Assembly (NCBI RefSeq): GCF_050633125.1
Contig: NZ_JBOEFX010000012.1
Span: forward strand, 1 to 64,000
DNA length: 64,000 bases
Direction of reading: 5' to 3'
Origin: Lewinella sp050633125
GTDB lineage: Bacteria > Bacteroidota > Bacteroidia > Chitinophagales > Saprospiraceae
Shown: in pieces, positions 24,817 to 33,936 of the stretch
Numbering within the stretch: the stretch's first letter is position 1
Layout of the letters: each line of letters starts with the position of its first letter
The notes under the pieces: model-generated
Database searches by the model: none
Seen by the model: the letters and a program-made list of their open reading frames with translations, nothing else
Told to the model about the DNA's origin: nothing
Translations under genes and position numbers: made by a program

Positions 24817-26688
24817 TTAGAAAGAAGATCCATCCGTCTTCGTCCCAGGAGAAAACAGCAAGGCTGGGTTTGCAGTTGTGTGCAGCATGAAATCGCCGCT
24901 GATATCCGGCGAACGACTCACCGATTGGTCGGCTCCGAAATCAATACCTGCGCCTTCTCCTTGCGTATCAAAGGTAAGGAAGACTTCCCCCAGTAAATCT
25001 AGAATAGTAATGACATCGTCGCCATTGGAGAGGTTCATGTTGCCAGTCGTAGAAACCCCCACCTGAGCACCCCCAAATCCACCGCTTGGTATACCACCAC
25101 CGAAGAGCACATAAACTCCTCCTGGAGGAATAATGGTGCCGGCAGGGAAGGTGTGCCGTGGTTCATTCAAATCGAGGTTGGTAGCATCAAAAAGGGTGAA
25201 GCCACTAAGGTCAACGGGCAAGTTTGAATCGTTGACGAATTCAATAAATTCATCCTCAGAAGCACTTCTTACACCGTCGCCATTGGCATCGCCAGGAAGG
25301 TCTGCTGGTGGATCAAACAAGACTTCATTGATGCGGAAGCCCAGGCCTGGTGTATCTCCTTCTGTACCCAGGTTCGTTCCGTCGGCTTGCTTGCCGGGAG
25401 AGAACAGCAGCGCCGCATTTGCCGTCGTATGCAAAGTGAAATCACCATTGATGTCTGGCGAACGGGTGACCGACTGATCGGCACCAAAGTCAATCCCTGC
25501 GCCTTCGCCCTGTGTGTCAAAAGTAAGGACAGTGTTGCCATCAGCATCCTGAAGGGTAATTACATCGTCACCATTAGTGAGGTTCATGTTGCCACTGGTG
25601 CTTACGCCCACCAGTGCGTTGCCAAAGTCACCTGATGGAGACCCGCCACCAAAGAGTACATAGACGCCACCAGCTGGTATAACAGTACCGTCCGGGAAGG
25701 TGTGGTTAGGTTCGCCACTTGCCAGATTGGTTGCATCATATAAGGTATAACCGCTAAGGTCAATCTCCTGGTCTGAATCGTTAACAAACTCTATGAACTC
25801 ATCTTCGGAAGCACTACGGGTACCGTCGCCATTAGCGTCGCCTGGGTCGCCGCCGGGTGGATCAAATAGCACTTCGTTGATGATAAAGCCCTGGTCGGGA
25901 AATCCGTCTCCATTACTGTCTAGGTCGGCGTCCAAGAGGGTAATGGTCACAAGCTGAGGCGTAAGTTCTTCGGCATTGTCGACAGTAGCGATACTCACTT
26001 CAATAGTTTCAGTTCCTTCTAACACTCCGTCTGTTATTGCGGTAAGTACCACTTCGGTGGTTGTTTGGCCAGTGGCTATTACAAAAAGGCTGGCATTGGT
26101 TGTATAGTCAGTGCCTAGGGTAGCGGTGCCGTCAAATCGCAGCTCTACGGTTACACCTGATTCCGCTTCTTCGCTCAGGTTAATCGAAATAATTGCAGTT
26201 CCGTCGGTTTCACTCATAGCACCGACATTACTTGCCAAACTAACGTTGATCGGAATAAACGGTGCAGTCGTGAAGGTCAGGGAATAGCTTTCCTTGAGGG
26301 AGTTACTGTCTTCGCCGTAAATGCCTGCGGGTAATGCGAGCGTATAGGTCGTCTCATAATCCAAGGCCGTGCTGGGCGTAAGGGTGAGCGTGGAGTTGGT
26401 ATTGCTGTAGGCCGCATCAAAAGCTACCGCCCCACCACTGCTGGATAAGCTTAATGCGGAAGTAACTTCTGATGTTTTGAGCGTATGTGAAAAAATGATC
26501 TCAATGCTGGGGTTTTGAGTAATGCCGTCTACGCCATTAATGGCGGCTTCCCCGTCGATCTTTTGCGAAAGAATTTGTAAACTGTCATCAAAAATGATGT
26601 CCTCGTCATTGCTACAGGCATTGGTCAGCATGATTGTGCAAACCAGTAACAGTGAGGGTATATATTTGAAAAGGTAGGAATTTCCCAT
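24817..26688 (-). CDS. Lipoprotein with Ig-like, Calx-beta and two lamin-tail domains
   Basis: The 623-aa protein has lipobox TNAC (Cys25). In order it carries an Ig-like Big_5-type domain (about 38-145; GITQNPSIEIIFSHTLKTSE), a Calx-beta-like domain (about 155-255; TAIISINLSEEAESGVTVEL), and two lamin-tail domains (about 263-430 and 450-615). Each lamin-tail unit starts INEVLFDPP, passes GDANGDG.RSASEDEFIEFV and ends SRSPD or TRSPD plus LLFSPG. The two units are near-copies at DNA level too (about 24870-25330 against 25430-25880). Lamin-tail domains occur in secreted bacterial proteins, often with nucleases, and are thought to bind ligands. It sits between susD and the hydrolase gene, so a surface ligand-binding role is likely. 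Confidence 0.88.
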   Translation of the reverse strand: MGNSYLFKYIPSLLLVCTIMLTNACSNDEDIIFDDSLQILSQKIDGEAAINGVDGITQNPSIEIIFSHTLKTSEVTSALSLSSSGGAVAFDAAYSNTNSTLTLTPSTALDYETTYTLALPAGIYGEDSNSLKESYSLTFTTAPFIPINVSLASNVGAMSETDGTAIISINLSEEAESGVTVELRFDGTATLGTDYTTNASLFVIATGQTTTEVVLTAITDGVLEGTETIEVSIATVDNAEELTPQLVTITLLDADLDSNGDGFPDQGFIINEVLFDPPGGDPGDANGDGTRSASEDEFIEFVNDSDQEIDLSGYTLYDATNLASGEPNHTFPDGTVIPAGGVYVLFGGGSPSGDFGNALVGVSTSGNMNLTNGDDVITLQDADGNTVLTFDTQGEGAGIDFGADQSVTRSPDINGDFTLHTTANAALLFSPGKQADGTNLGTEGDTPGLGFRINEVLFDPPADLPGDANGDGVRSASEDEFIEFVNDSNLPVDLSGFTLFDATNLDLNEPRHTFPAGTIIPPGGVYVLFGGGIPSGGFGGAQVGVSTTGNMNLSNGDDVITILDLLGEVFLTFDTQGEGAGIDFGADQSVSRSPDISGDFMLHTTANPALLFSPGTKTDGSSF

Positions 26689-26759
26689 TATGGTGATTTT
26701 TTAAAAATAAGAAATTTTATGAGGCTCCTATTTAAGGAACACAAGAAGGTATCTCACTT

Positions 26760-28181
26760 TTATTTATTGATATCAGTTGCTTCAAATAAGCCAGGAATAG
26801 GGTTGGGGACGTTGGCATTCCGGTCTATTTCTGTTTGTGGATACAGGAACCTGCCCGGAATTTCATTACCCGTATTTGGGGGGACTTGAACCTTTACGGT
26901 CGTTTCTCCCGCTGTACGCCTTACATCATTAAAGCCTTCTATTTGGCCAAAAAAGGTAACATAGCGTTCTTCCAGGATTTCCTTCAGTAAAGCATCGTCA
27001 GGGGATAGACCAGCAGGGTTTTCGAGGCCTCCATTGTTGAAGTCTTCACTGACGTAAGCATCATAACGAACTTGGTCAGGGTTGGCATTGACCAGGTAGC
27101 CGCCGTTGTTCATAAATGCGCGGTAGTCATTCAAATGCCCTAAGCCGGTATCAAAACCTTGGCTACGAAGTCCAGCTTCGGCCAGTATGAGCAGGTTCTC
27201 CTCGTAGGTAATGATCGGTGCATTAGCCGTTTGTGCGGCAAAGCCATCGGTCGTATTGGGTTGTACGCCCAAGCTATTGGTGCTGAAGTAAAAATTGAAG
27301 CGACCCGTCTCGTCGGTCTTGTCGTTGCCTCGGTAATTTTCAGGAATAGGGTTGGCGGCAGGGTTTGCCTGCAAAAGGCTGGTAATATAATCTGCCGTAA
27401 TCACATCTGAACCTCGTACTTCTACCGCAAAGAAGAGATAGGTGAGGTTTGATTCTTCGATACCGGTACCATGGGGAGCGTAGAGGGCATTGGCCATACT
27501 GCTGATTCCATTACTAGCGGCGGCATAGGCGGCGGCATAATTCTTGGTCTGTAAGAACAAGCGCGCCTTTAACGAATAAGCAACTTCTATCCAGGGTGCA
27601 GCCGCACCGTCAAAATAGATGTCTGCACCACCAGCCGGACGATCGGTACCAGTTTGAAGATTGATGATCGCTTCGTCGAGCAAGGATTGTATACCTGCAT
27701 AAACGCTGACCTGGTCCTCATAAACGGGATTTTCAACCTCAATTTGTCCGGCTTCTTTGAAGGGGATATCACCGTAGAGCGAGGCACCCACTCCGATGGA
27801 GAGCGCCTGCAAAATTTGGGTAATCCCCTTGGTGATGCCTGTAATCCCTTCTTCCGCAGCAGCGGATTCTGCTTCCACCGCATTTCGGTAGGTGTCTACA
27901 TAAAGGTCATACCAGAGGCTGTTGAAATCACTCGTAGTCAGGGTGTAATTGTAAAAACCCTGATGTTGGCGATCAATGCCTTCGTAGTAGCCGCAGAAAA
28001 TGCCAGCTCGGCGAGCAGTCTCACCAGTATTGAGAATGATATTGCCTACTTCTGATCCAGTCAAAATATTTTGATAAGAAGCAGATGTAGGGTTGTTGGG
28101 GTCTTGATTGATACCGTCGACGAGATCGCCGCAGGCTGTCAATAGTACCGCTATGGTTGTGAATAATAGTAATCGTTTCAT
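26760..28181 (-). CDS. susD: SusD/RagB-family substrate-binding lipoprotein
   Basis: The 473-aa lipoprotein has signal and lipobox LTAC (Cys17), then CGDLVDGINQDPNNPTSAS, typical of the SusD-like family that opens with G-x-N-x-DPN. TPR-like helical repeats follow: SLWYDLYVDTYRNAVEAES, GDIPFKEA, YSLKARLFLQTKNYAAAYA. The family's late FNDVRRTAGE is also present, before the C-terminal QTEIDRNANVP. SusD forms the lid on the SusC barrel. It is 36 bp downstream of susC on the minus strand. The ligand is not known. Confidence 0.92.
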   Translation of the reverse strand: MKRLLLFTTIAVLLTACGDLVDGINQDPNNPTSASYQNILTGSEVGNIILNTGETARRAGIFCGYYEGIDRQHQGFYNYTLTTSDFNSLWYDLYVDTYRNAVEAESAAAEEGITGITKGITQILQALSIGVGASLYGDIPFKEAGQIEVENPVYEDQVSVYAGIQSLLDEAIINLQTGTDRPAGGADIYFDGAAAPWIEVAYSLKARLFLQTKNYAAAYAAASNGISSMANALYAPHGTGIEESNLTYLFFAVEVRGSDVITADYITSLLQANPAANPIPENYRGNDKTDETGRFNFYFSTNSLGVQPNTTDGFAAQTANAPIITYEENLLILAEAGLRSQGFDTGLGHLNDYRAFMNNGGYLVNANPDQVRYDAYVSEDFNNGGLENPAGLSPDDALLKEILEERYVTFFGQIEGFNDVRRTAGETTVKVQVPPNTGNEIPGRFLYPQTEIDRNANVPNPIPGLFEATDINK

Positions 28182-28217
28182 TAGTACCTTTTTTAGGTTG
28201 CTGAAAAGTGAGTGTTA

Positions 28218-31200
28218 TTAAAAATCAAGCAGGAGGCTAAAGACGTACGACTTGGTGCCTGGATTATTGAAGTACTCAATTCCCCGAGCAGCACTGATAC
28301 CAGACAAGTTGGTGTCTGGATCGTTGCCTTCAAATTCTGTCCAAAGCACAAGGTTTCTACCAGTAGCGGATAGCTCCAATGAGCTGATGCCGATTTTTTG
28401 GTCAAGCCAGTTGGAGGTCAAACGGTAAGACAAAGTCAGTTCGCGCAGGCGGGTCCATGACCCATCTTCTATGTACAGTTCGTCATTACCATTGCTGAAA
28501 AATCCTCCGTCTCCATTGTACCAGGACTCCGTAAGGGCAACGGGACCAGCACCGAAATCTTGAACGTTCCCCCGGAAAGTTTCGCCAATATTGATAATGT
28601 TGCCATTGTATTCTACCAGGTTGCGGGTTGCCGTCACTTCGTTGCCGGTAGACTCCCAGAGACCTAAATCAGCGAGTACTGACTTTGTACCTGCGTAGAT
28701 GTCAGCCCCTTGGTAGGTTTCAAAAAGGGCAGAAAGGCGGAAATTTTTAAAACGAATACCTGTAGATACCGCCCCCTGCCAATCTGGATTGGGATCACCA
28801 ATGATTCCTTCGAGTTCATCTTGTACCGGGAAGCCGTTTTCGTCAAAGATGATATTGCCATTTTCATCACGTAGGCTGCGTGAGCCCCACAATACACCGA
28901 GCGGCTGGCCTTCAACAGCGCGAGAGTTAACCGCAGCAAGACCACCGAGTTCGATAGATTCTACACCGCGAAGGTCCAAAACCTTGTTTTTCACTTGCGT
29001 GAAATTGGCGGTGACATTCCACGAGAAATTTTTGCGTTCGATTAGCTCAATACCTAAGTCCAATTCGTAGCCGGTGTTTTCAATCTCTGCACCGTTGGTA
29101 TAAACCTGGCTGTAACCACGCGAGTTGGCAACCGGGAAATCAAGCAATACATCTACTGTTTTATTAGAGAAGTAAGTACCACTAAGCGAGACTTTGTCTT
29201 CGAAGAAACGCAGGTCTGCTCCGATCTCCAGCTCTTTCTTACGCTCAGGCAAGAGCGAGGCGTTTCCCCGATTTGCACTGGGTACAAAACCACCATTGCC
29301 ATAGAGTCCTAAATTGAGACTGCCTCCGTATTGGTCACCAATACTTGGCGATACAAAAACATTGGAAGTGTTGTATCGGGCAGGTTGCACACCTACTTCA
29401 CCATACGATAAGCGAAGCTTACCAAACGAAAGGGTATTGCCATTCAGACCATCAATTTCTGTAAACTGCCAAGCCAAAGAAGCAGATGGAAACAGGAAGG
29501 TATTGTCAGCATCATCGCCAAAGGTAGAGGCAGATTCCGCCCGGATCGTTCCTGTAAAGTACAGCATGTCCCAGCCATTAAGCGAAAGCGCAGAATAGAC
29601 ACCAGCGGTACGCTCCTGTCCTTGAGAACTTTGCGTAGTAATGTTCTCAAGCAAGGCATTGTCTTTGTCGCGTACCACGCTGGCCACATCTACAAACTGG
29701 ATGAAATTGACGGTGTTCACGCCGTTCACATCCCGAGTGCGGGCATTGTAGTTAAAACCTACCAGTAAGCTACCTCCAAAATTACGGTTGAATTTATGGT
29801 TGGCTTTAGCAATATAATCCATGTTGAAAATCGTATTCGCAGCGATGGATTGCTCGTACAAACCTGCCCGGTATTCCCCCGCTGCAGAACCAGGTGTGAA
29901 AAATTCGTTACGCTTTTCACTATAGTGATCAATACCTACTCGGCCAATTAAATTTAGCCAGGTTTTAGGCGTCGCTGTCAATTCCATGGAGGTGATGAAG
30001 CGGTCCACTTTAGCTAGGTTTTCCTGTTCGTAAATAGTCCACTGAGCATTGTTGTAAACAGGGCTGTCATCGGCACCTAGTGGTTCTCGGTAGGAACGGT
30101 GGCGGTTGGGGATAGGCGAACTGGTGCCACTGGCGTAGTAGTCTCCTCGGTAGCCGGAATTGTCAAAATCAACGGGGGTACGGAGTAAGCCAAGGTAAAG
30201 ACCTGAAGAGGTGGCTCCTTTTTGGATTCGATTGGAGGCCGTACGAGAGTAATTCGTAGTAAGCTTCAACTTGAGCTGGTCCGAAAAAAGGTGGTTCACA
30301 TTGAAACGTGCCGTCGTCCGGCGATAGTCAGAGCTGTTTTTGATAATCCCTTCCTGATTCATGTCGCCGAGACTAAAGAAAACAGCAGTGCTATTGTTAC
30401 CTCCGGTAATACTCAGGTTGTTTTCCAAGAAATAACCATCCTGAAAAATCTGGTCAAAATTGGAATCATCGTAGAGCGTTTGTGAGTTCTTGTTCAGAAT
30501 AGGATAGTAGGTACGGCCATCCTGATCAACGAAGAATTCGCCAGAGGTATCATACTCGTCAGGGCCACCAGGGCGATCAGCAATGCGGTCTCCCCACGAG
30601 TCACGGGCACGGGCATCAAAAATGCCATTGTCTCCCTGCCCGTAGCGGGTTTGCAACGGATAGCGCCGATTGATAATGTCCAGCGAATAGGTCGAACGTA
30701 GCGACACCTTGGTTTTGGTCGCAAATTTGCCACTCTTGGTTGTTATAAGGATCACGCCACCCAGGGCTTGTGTGCCATAAAGCGCAGCGGCAGAAGCTCC
30801 TTTCAAAACAGAAACACTCTCAATGTCATTGGGGTTGATGTCATTTAGGCGTGACTCCTGGCTTACGCCGGAACGGTCGCTGTTGCCGCGAACATCATTG
30901 CTAATGGGAATCCCATCTACAATAATCAGGGGCTGATTATCACGCGTAATGGTAGATAAGCCTCGGATTTGGATGTAAGCACCAGCTCCCGGATCACCAG
31001 AGTTGCGCGAAATTCTCACCCCCGAAGACTTGCCCGACAAGGAGTTGAGCACGGTGGCTTCACCGGATTTTACGAGGTCTTCTCCGCCAACATTGGAGCT
31101 GGCATAGCCAAGCTGATCCTTGTTTTCGGCAAAACCCAGGGCTGTGACGACCACTTCGTCGAGTAAGCCAGCTTCTTCCTCCAACACGAGGTTGAGTTCG

Positions 31201-31466
31201 GAAACCGCGCCTACAGGAACCGTCTTACTGGCAAAACCAATATAACGGAAGGTGAGTAGTGCGTTTTGATCCTTTACGGTAATCTCGTAAGTGCCGTCAA
31301 AAGAAGTGATGGTGCCATTGGTAGTACCATCTTCCATGATGGTTACCCCGATCAGTGGACCTCCTTCAGTGTCGGATACCAATCCGGTAACCGTTTTTTG
31401 GGCATAGCCACTTGTGCTAAAGAGGCAAAACAAGGCAAAGAGCAATAAATGTATTCGTTTTCCCAT
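28218..31466 (-). CDS. susC: SusC/RagA-family TonB-linked outer membrane protein
   Basis: The 1082-aa protein has signal MGKRIHLLLFALFCLFSTSG, cut after YAQ. A carboxypeptidase-like domain covers about 25-105 (TVTGLVSDTEGGPLIGVTI). The SusC plug shows LDEVVVTALGFAENKDQLGY, GVRISRNSGDPGAG, and RGLSTITRDNQPLIIVDG, then SVSVLKGASAAALYGTQALG. The C-terminal 22-strand barrel ends YVFSLLLDF. It pairs with SusD to import ligands across the outer membrane. The gene starts 22 bp after the stop of the DASS transporter gene, and together they form a minus-strand operon. Confidence 0.95.
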   Translation of the reverse strand: MGKRIHLLLFALFCLFSTSGYAQKTVTGLVSDTEGGPLIGVTIMEDGTTNGTITSFDGTYEITVKDQNALLTFRYIGFASKTVPVGAVSELNLVLEEEAGLLDEVVVTALGFAENKDQLGYASSNVGGEDLVKSGEATVLNSLSGKSSGVRISRNSGDPGAGAYIQIRGLSTITRDNQPLIIVDGIPISNDVRGNSDRSGVSQESRLNDINPNDIESVSVLKGASAAALYGTQALGGVILITTKSGKFATKTKVSLRSTYSLDIINRRYPLQTRYGQGDNGIFDARARDSWGDRIADRPGGPDEYDTSGEFFVDQDGRTYYPILNKNSQTLYDDSNFDQIFQDGYFLENNLSITGGNNSTAVFFSLGDMNQEGIIKNSSDYRRTTARFNVNHLFSDQLKLKLTTNYSRTASNRIQKGATSSGLYLGLLRTPVDFDNSGYRGDYYASGTSSPIPNRHRSYREPLGADDSPVYNNAQWTIYEQENLAKVDRFITSMELTATPKTWLNLIGRVGIDHYSEKRNEFFTPGSAAGEYRAGLYEQSIAANTIFNMDYIAKANHKFNRNFGGSLLVGFNYNARTRDVNGVNTVNFIQFVDVASVVRDKDNALLENITTQSSQGQERTAGVYSALSLNGWDMLYFTGTIRAESASTFGDDADNTFLFPSASLAWQFTEIDGLNGNTLSFGKLRLSYGEVGVQPARYNTSNVFVSPSIGDQYGGSLNLGLYGNGGFVPSANRGNASLLPERKKELEIGADLRFFEDKVSLSGTYFSNKTVDVLLDFPVANSRGYSQVYTNGAEIENTGYELDLGIELIERKNFSWNVTANFTQVKNKVLDLRGVESIELGGLAAVNSRAVEGQPLGVLWGSRSLRDENGNIIFDENGFPVQDELEGIIGDPNPDWQGAVSTGIRFKNFRLSALFETYQGADIYAGTKSVLADLGLWESTGNEVTATRNLVEYNGNIINIGETFRGNVQDFGAGPVALTESWYNGDGGFFSNGNDELYIEDGSWTRLRELTLSYRLTSNWLDQKIGISSLELSATGRNLVLWTEFEGNDPDTNLSGISAARGIEYFNNPGTKSYVFSLLLDF

Positions 31467-31488
31467 GATTGAAAATTATTAGTTGTTA

Positions 31489-33003
31489 TTAATTTTTAGA
31501 TAAATTGGCCGGAAAGCTGAATGGATCAAAATTCCATAAATAGGGGAGGAGTAAATAAACCATCACTGTGATAATGAGTATTGAAATGATATTCATCCAA
31601 ATACCAGCCTTGGCCATGTCGATGATTTTTAGATAGCCGGAACCAAATACCACCGCGTTGGGTGGCGTAGCTACGGGAAGCATAAAAGCACAAGAGGCAG
31701 CTGTTGTAGCACCTACCATCAAGATGTAGGGATGAACGTTGATACCCAGTGCCAGTGGTGCCAAAATGGGCAGCATCATCGCAGTAGTCGCCAGGTTGGA
31801 CGTGATTTCGGTCAGGAAATTAACTGCCGCAATAAGGATTAGTAAGAGGAATAACAGAGCGACCCCATCAAGCAAGGTCATTTGGCTCCCAATCCAATCT
31901 GCTAAACCGCTGAATTTAAACCCTTGCGCAAGTGCTAGCCCGCCGCCGAAAAGTAGCAGAATGCCCCAGGGGAGTTTCACCGCTTCTTCCCAGGTAATCA
32001 GCATACGTTTTTTATCTTTGGCAGCAGGTAGAAGAAACAGTACCAAGCCCGCAATCATTGCAATAATAGTATCGTCAAGGTCTGGAATAAAGCGCTGAAG
32101 TAGAAAAGAGCGACTGATCCAGGCAAAAGCCGTTAAGGCAAAAACAATCAGGACGCTTCTTTCTTCAAAACTGATCTTACCCATGGCTTGCAAGCGTTGC
32201 TGGATGGCTGGTCGCCCGCCTGGAAATGCCGTTACCTTGATTTTGAAAGCGTAGTTGGTGAGGTATTTCCAACAGATAAAGAGCAGGATAAGGGAAACAG
32301 GTAGCCCAAAACTGATCCACTGTGAGAAAGTGATTTCTACTCCATATTGCTCCTGAATGATCCCTGCTAATACCAAATTGGGCGGCGTACCTATCAAGGT
32401 GGCCATTCCGCCGATAGAGGCACTATAAGCGATAGCCAGCATCAGCATTTTTCCGAAAAGGGTGTTTTCGTTCTCCTCTGTGCTGGGGTCATCTTTGAGT
32501 TGAGAAACGATGGCCATGCCTATGGGAATCATCATTACCGCAGTAGCGGTATTGGAGATCCACATCGAAAGGAAAGCCGTTGCCACCATAAAGCCCAGCA
32601 CGATCCGCTTCATATCAGTACCAATAAAGTTGATAATATTCAGCGCTATCCGGCGGTGTAGATTCCATCTTTCTATAGCAATAGCCAGAATAAACCCTCC
32701 AATATAAAGGAAGATGTACTTATGCCCGAACGAGGCCGTTGTTTCTGATAAACTCAGTGCTCCAGTGAGCGGAAAGAGAACAATGGTGAGCAACGAAGTC
32801 ATCGCAATCGGAATGGCCTCGGTGATCCACCAAATCGCAATCCAGAAGGTGCAGGCCAGTACGGCATGCCCCTCTGTACTCAGCCCCTTCAGGTGCATGA
32901 AGTTATAGCTCAGTAGAAAAATAAGCGGGCCGGCAATCAGCCCAATACGTTGTGCATTCCAGGTAGAATTTTTCAAAATGGACCTATTTTTCTGGTGATT
33001 CAA
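31489..33003 (-). CDS. DASS-family (SLC13) sodium/carboxylate or anion symporter
   Basis: The 504-aa protein has about 12 hydrophobic segments. The two SNT signature loops of the divalent anion:Na+ symporter family are visible: WISNTATAVMM (SNT at 150-152) and TSNLATTAMM in the second half. WWITEAIPIAMTSLL is the other hallmark. It would import a dicarboxylate such as succinate, or a related anion, with Na+. The first start is TTG at 33003, overlapping the SGNH gene by 20 bp; a TTG nine codons later is possible and no ATG is available. It lies between an esterase and susC, which suggests that esterase products or the SusCD cargo include an organic acid. Confidence 0.9.
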   Translation of the reverse strand: MNHQKNRSILKNSTWNAQRIGLIAGPLIFLLSYNFMHLKGLSTEGHAVLACTFWIAIWWITEAIPIAMTSLLTIVLFPLTGALSLSETTASFGHKYIFLYIGGFILAIAIERWNLHRRIALNIINFIGTDMKRIVLGFMVATAFLSMWISNTATAVMMIPIGMAIVSQLKDDPSTEENENTLFGKMLMLAIAYSASIGGMATLIGTPPNLVLAGIIQEQYGVEITFSQWISFGLPVSLILLFICWKYLTNYAFKIKVTAFPGGRPAIQQRLQAMGKISFEERSVLIVFALTAFAWISRSFLLQRFIPDLDDTIIAMIAGLVLFLLPAAKDKKRMLITWEEAVKLPWGILLLFGGGLALAQGFKFSGLADWIGSQMTLLDGVALLFLLLILIAAVNFLTEITSNLATTAMMLPILAPLALGINVHPYILMVGATTAASCAFMLPVATPPNAVVFGSGYLKIIDMAKAGIWMNIISILIITVMVYLLLPYLWNFDPFSFPANLSKN

Positions 33004-33751
33004 AGGGTAGGCCCAAGATGTCGGCAGCTACTTTCTGACAAAAGAGGGCATCTTCTTTGGACTGAATATTGAGGTAGAGTTTTTCTCCCGCGTGATCGGT
33101 GCTGAGCAGGCGAATGGGCAGTCCTACGGGCGACTGTCCTGTGAAAACGCCATAAAAAACACAGGCGGTCAGGTAAGTACCTGTAGGAGAGGGATGACTC
33201 TGGTCAGGGTCGTACAACTCAATATCAGGGCGTAAGCTACGGGCGCGCTCCCAAGCAGGCCCAACGGGGACTACCGTTGCGCCGCACATGCGAGCCAGTT
33301 CTTCGTATTTGGAAGTGATAGTTGCCTGCATATAGGGGTCGAATGCTCTGGCCCAAGTCATGTACAAGAATACGCGAGCTCCTTTAGCTTTGGCTTCGTT
33401 GGCAAACTGTTGGCCATAGTGAAGCAAAGTGTCTGGTGCATTGAGGGCCTGCATGCTGAAATCCTGCAAAACGACGGCGTCGTATTCCCCTTCTCTGAGC
33501 AATTGCAGTGATTGGAGCTTCTTTTCTCCTCGCCAGTGCTGGGCCAGGGAAGTTCCCCCGCTGGTAGATTGTCGAGTAGTGATATTTATCTTCTGGCTTT
33601 CAGCCATTGCTGCGACCTGATGAGGTAGGTTCCAGAAGTAAGTGTAACTATTGCCAATAAAGAGAACCTTCTCCGGCGTTTGGGCGGATGCGCTTAAGCT
33701 AAATAAGAGAAATCCAACAGTGAGTAAGGTAGTGTGAAAGGCTTTTGTCAT
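32984..33751 (-). CDS. SGNH/GDSL-type esterase, secreted
   Basis: The 255-aa protein has signal MTKAFHTTLLTVGFLLFSLS cut after ASAQ. Block I is FIGNSYTYFWNLP with nucleophile Ser35. The oxyanion Gly lies in STSGGTSLAQHW, and block V is DPDQSHPSPTGTY with Asp183 and His186. VLQDFSMQALNAPDT and WERARSLRPDIELY are further family-like stretches. It probably removes acyl groups from a surface or periplasmic substrate. It is the first gene of the minus-strand locus, with its 3' end overlapping the transporter start by 20 bp, and a 185-bp promoter-sized gap separates it from the divergent gene at 33937. Confidence 0.88.
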   Translation of the reverse strand: MTKAFHTTLLTVGFLLFSLSASAQTPEKVLFIGNSYTYFWNLPHQVAAMAESQKINITTRQSTSGGTSLAQHWRGEKKLQSLQLLREGEYDAVVLQDFSMQALNAPDTLLHYGQQFANEAKAKGARVFLYMTWARAFDPYMQATITSKYEELARMCGATVVPVGPAWERARSLRPDIELYDPDQSHPSPTGTYLTACVFYGVFTGQSPVGLPIRLLSTDHAGEKLYLNIQSKEDALFCQKVAADILGLPFESPEK

Positions 33752-33936
33752 GATTAGAGATATTCGTTAGGGGGTTCTTTTATTACCAAATAAGAAGTTA
33801 TCTTTAAGGAAGACGCCCAAAGTGTGCCCGCAAGATAGCAGGTGAAACCGGGTTTAAAAAGAATAATATTTTGTTTTATAAACTTTTTACAGTATTTTAT
33901 ACCATTTTACACTTTTTTACACACGTTTGAGCCTGC

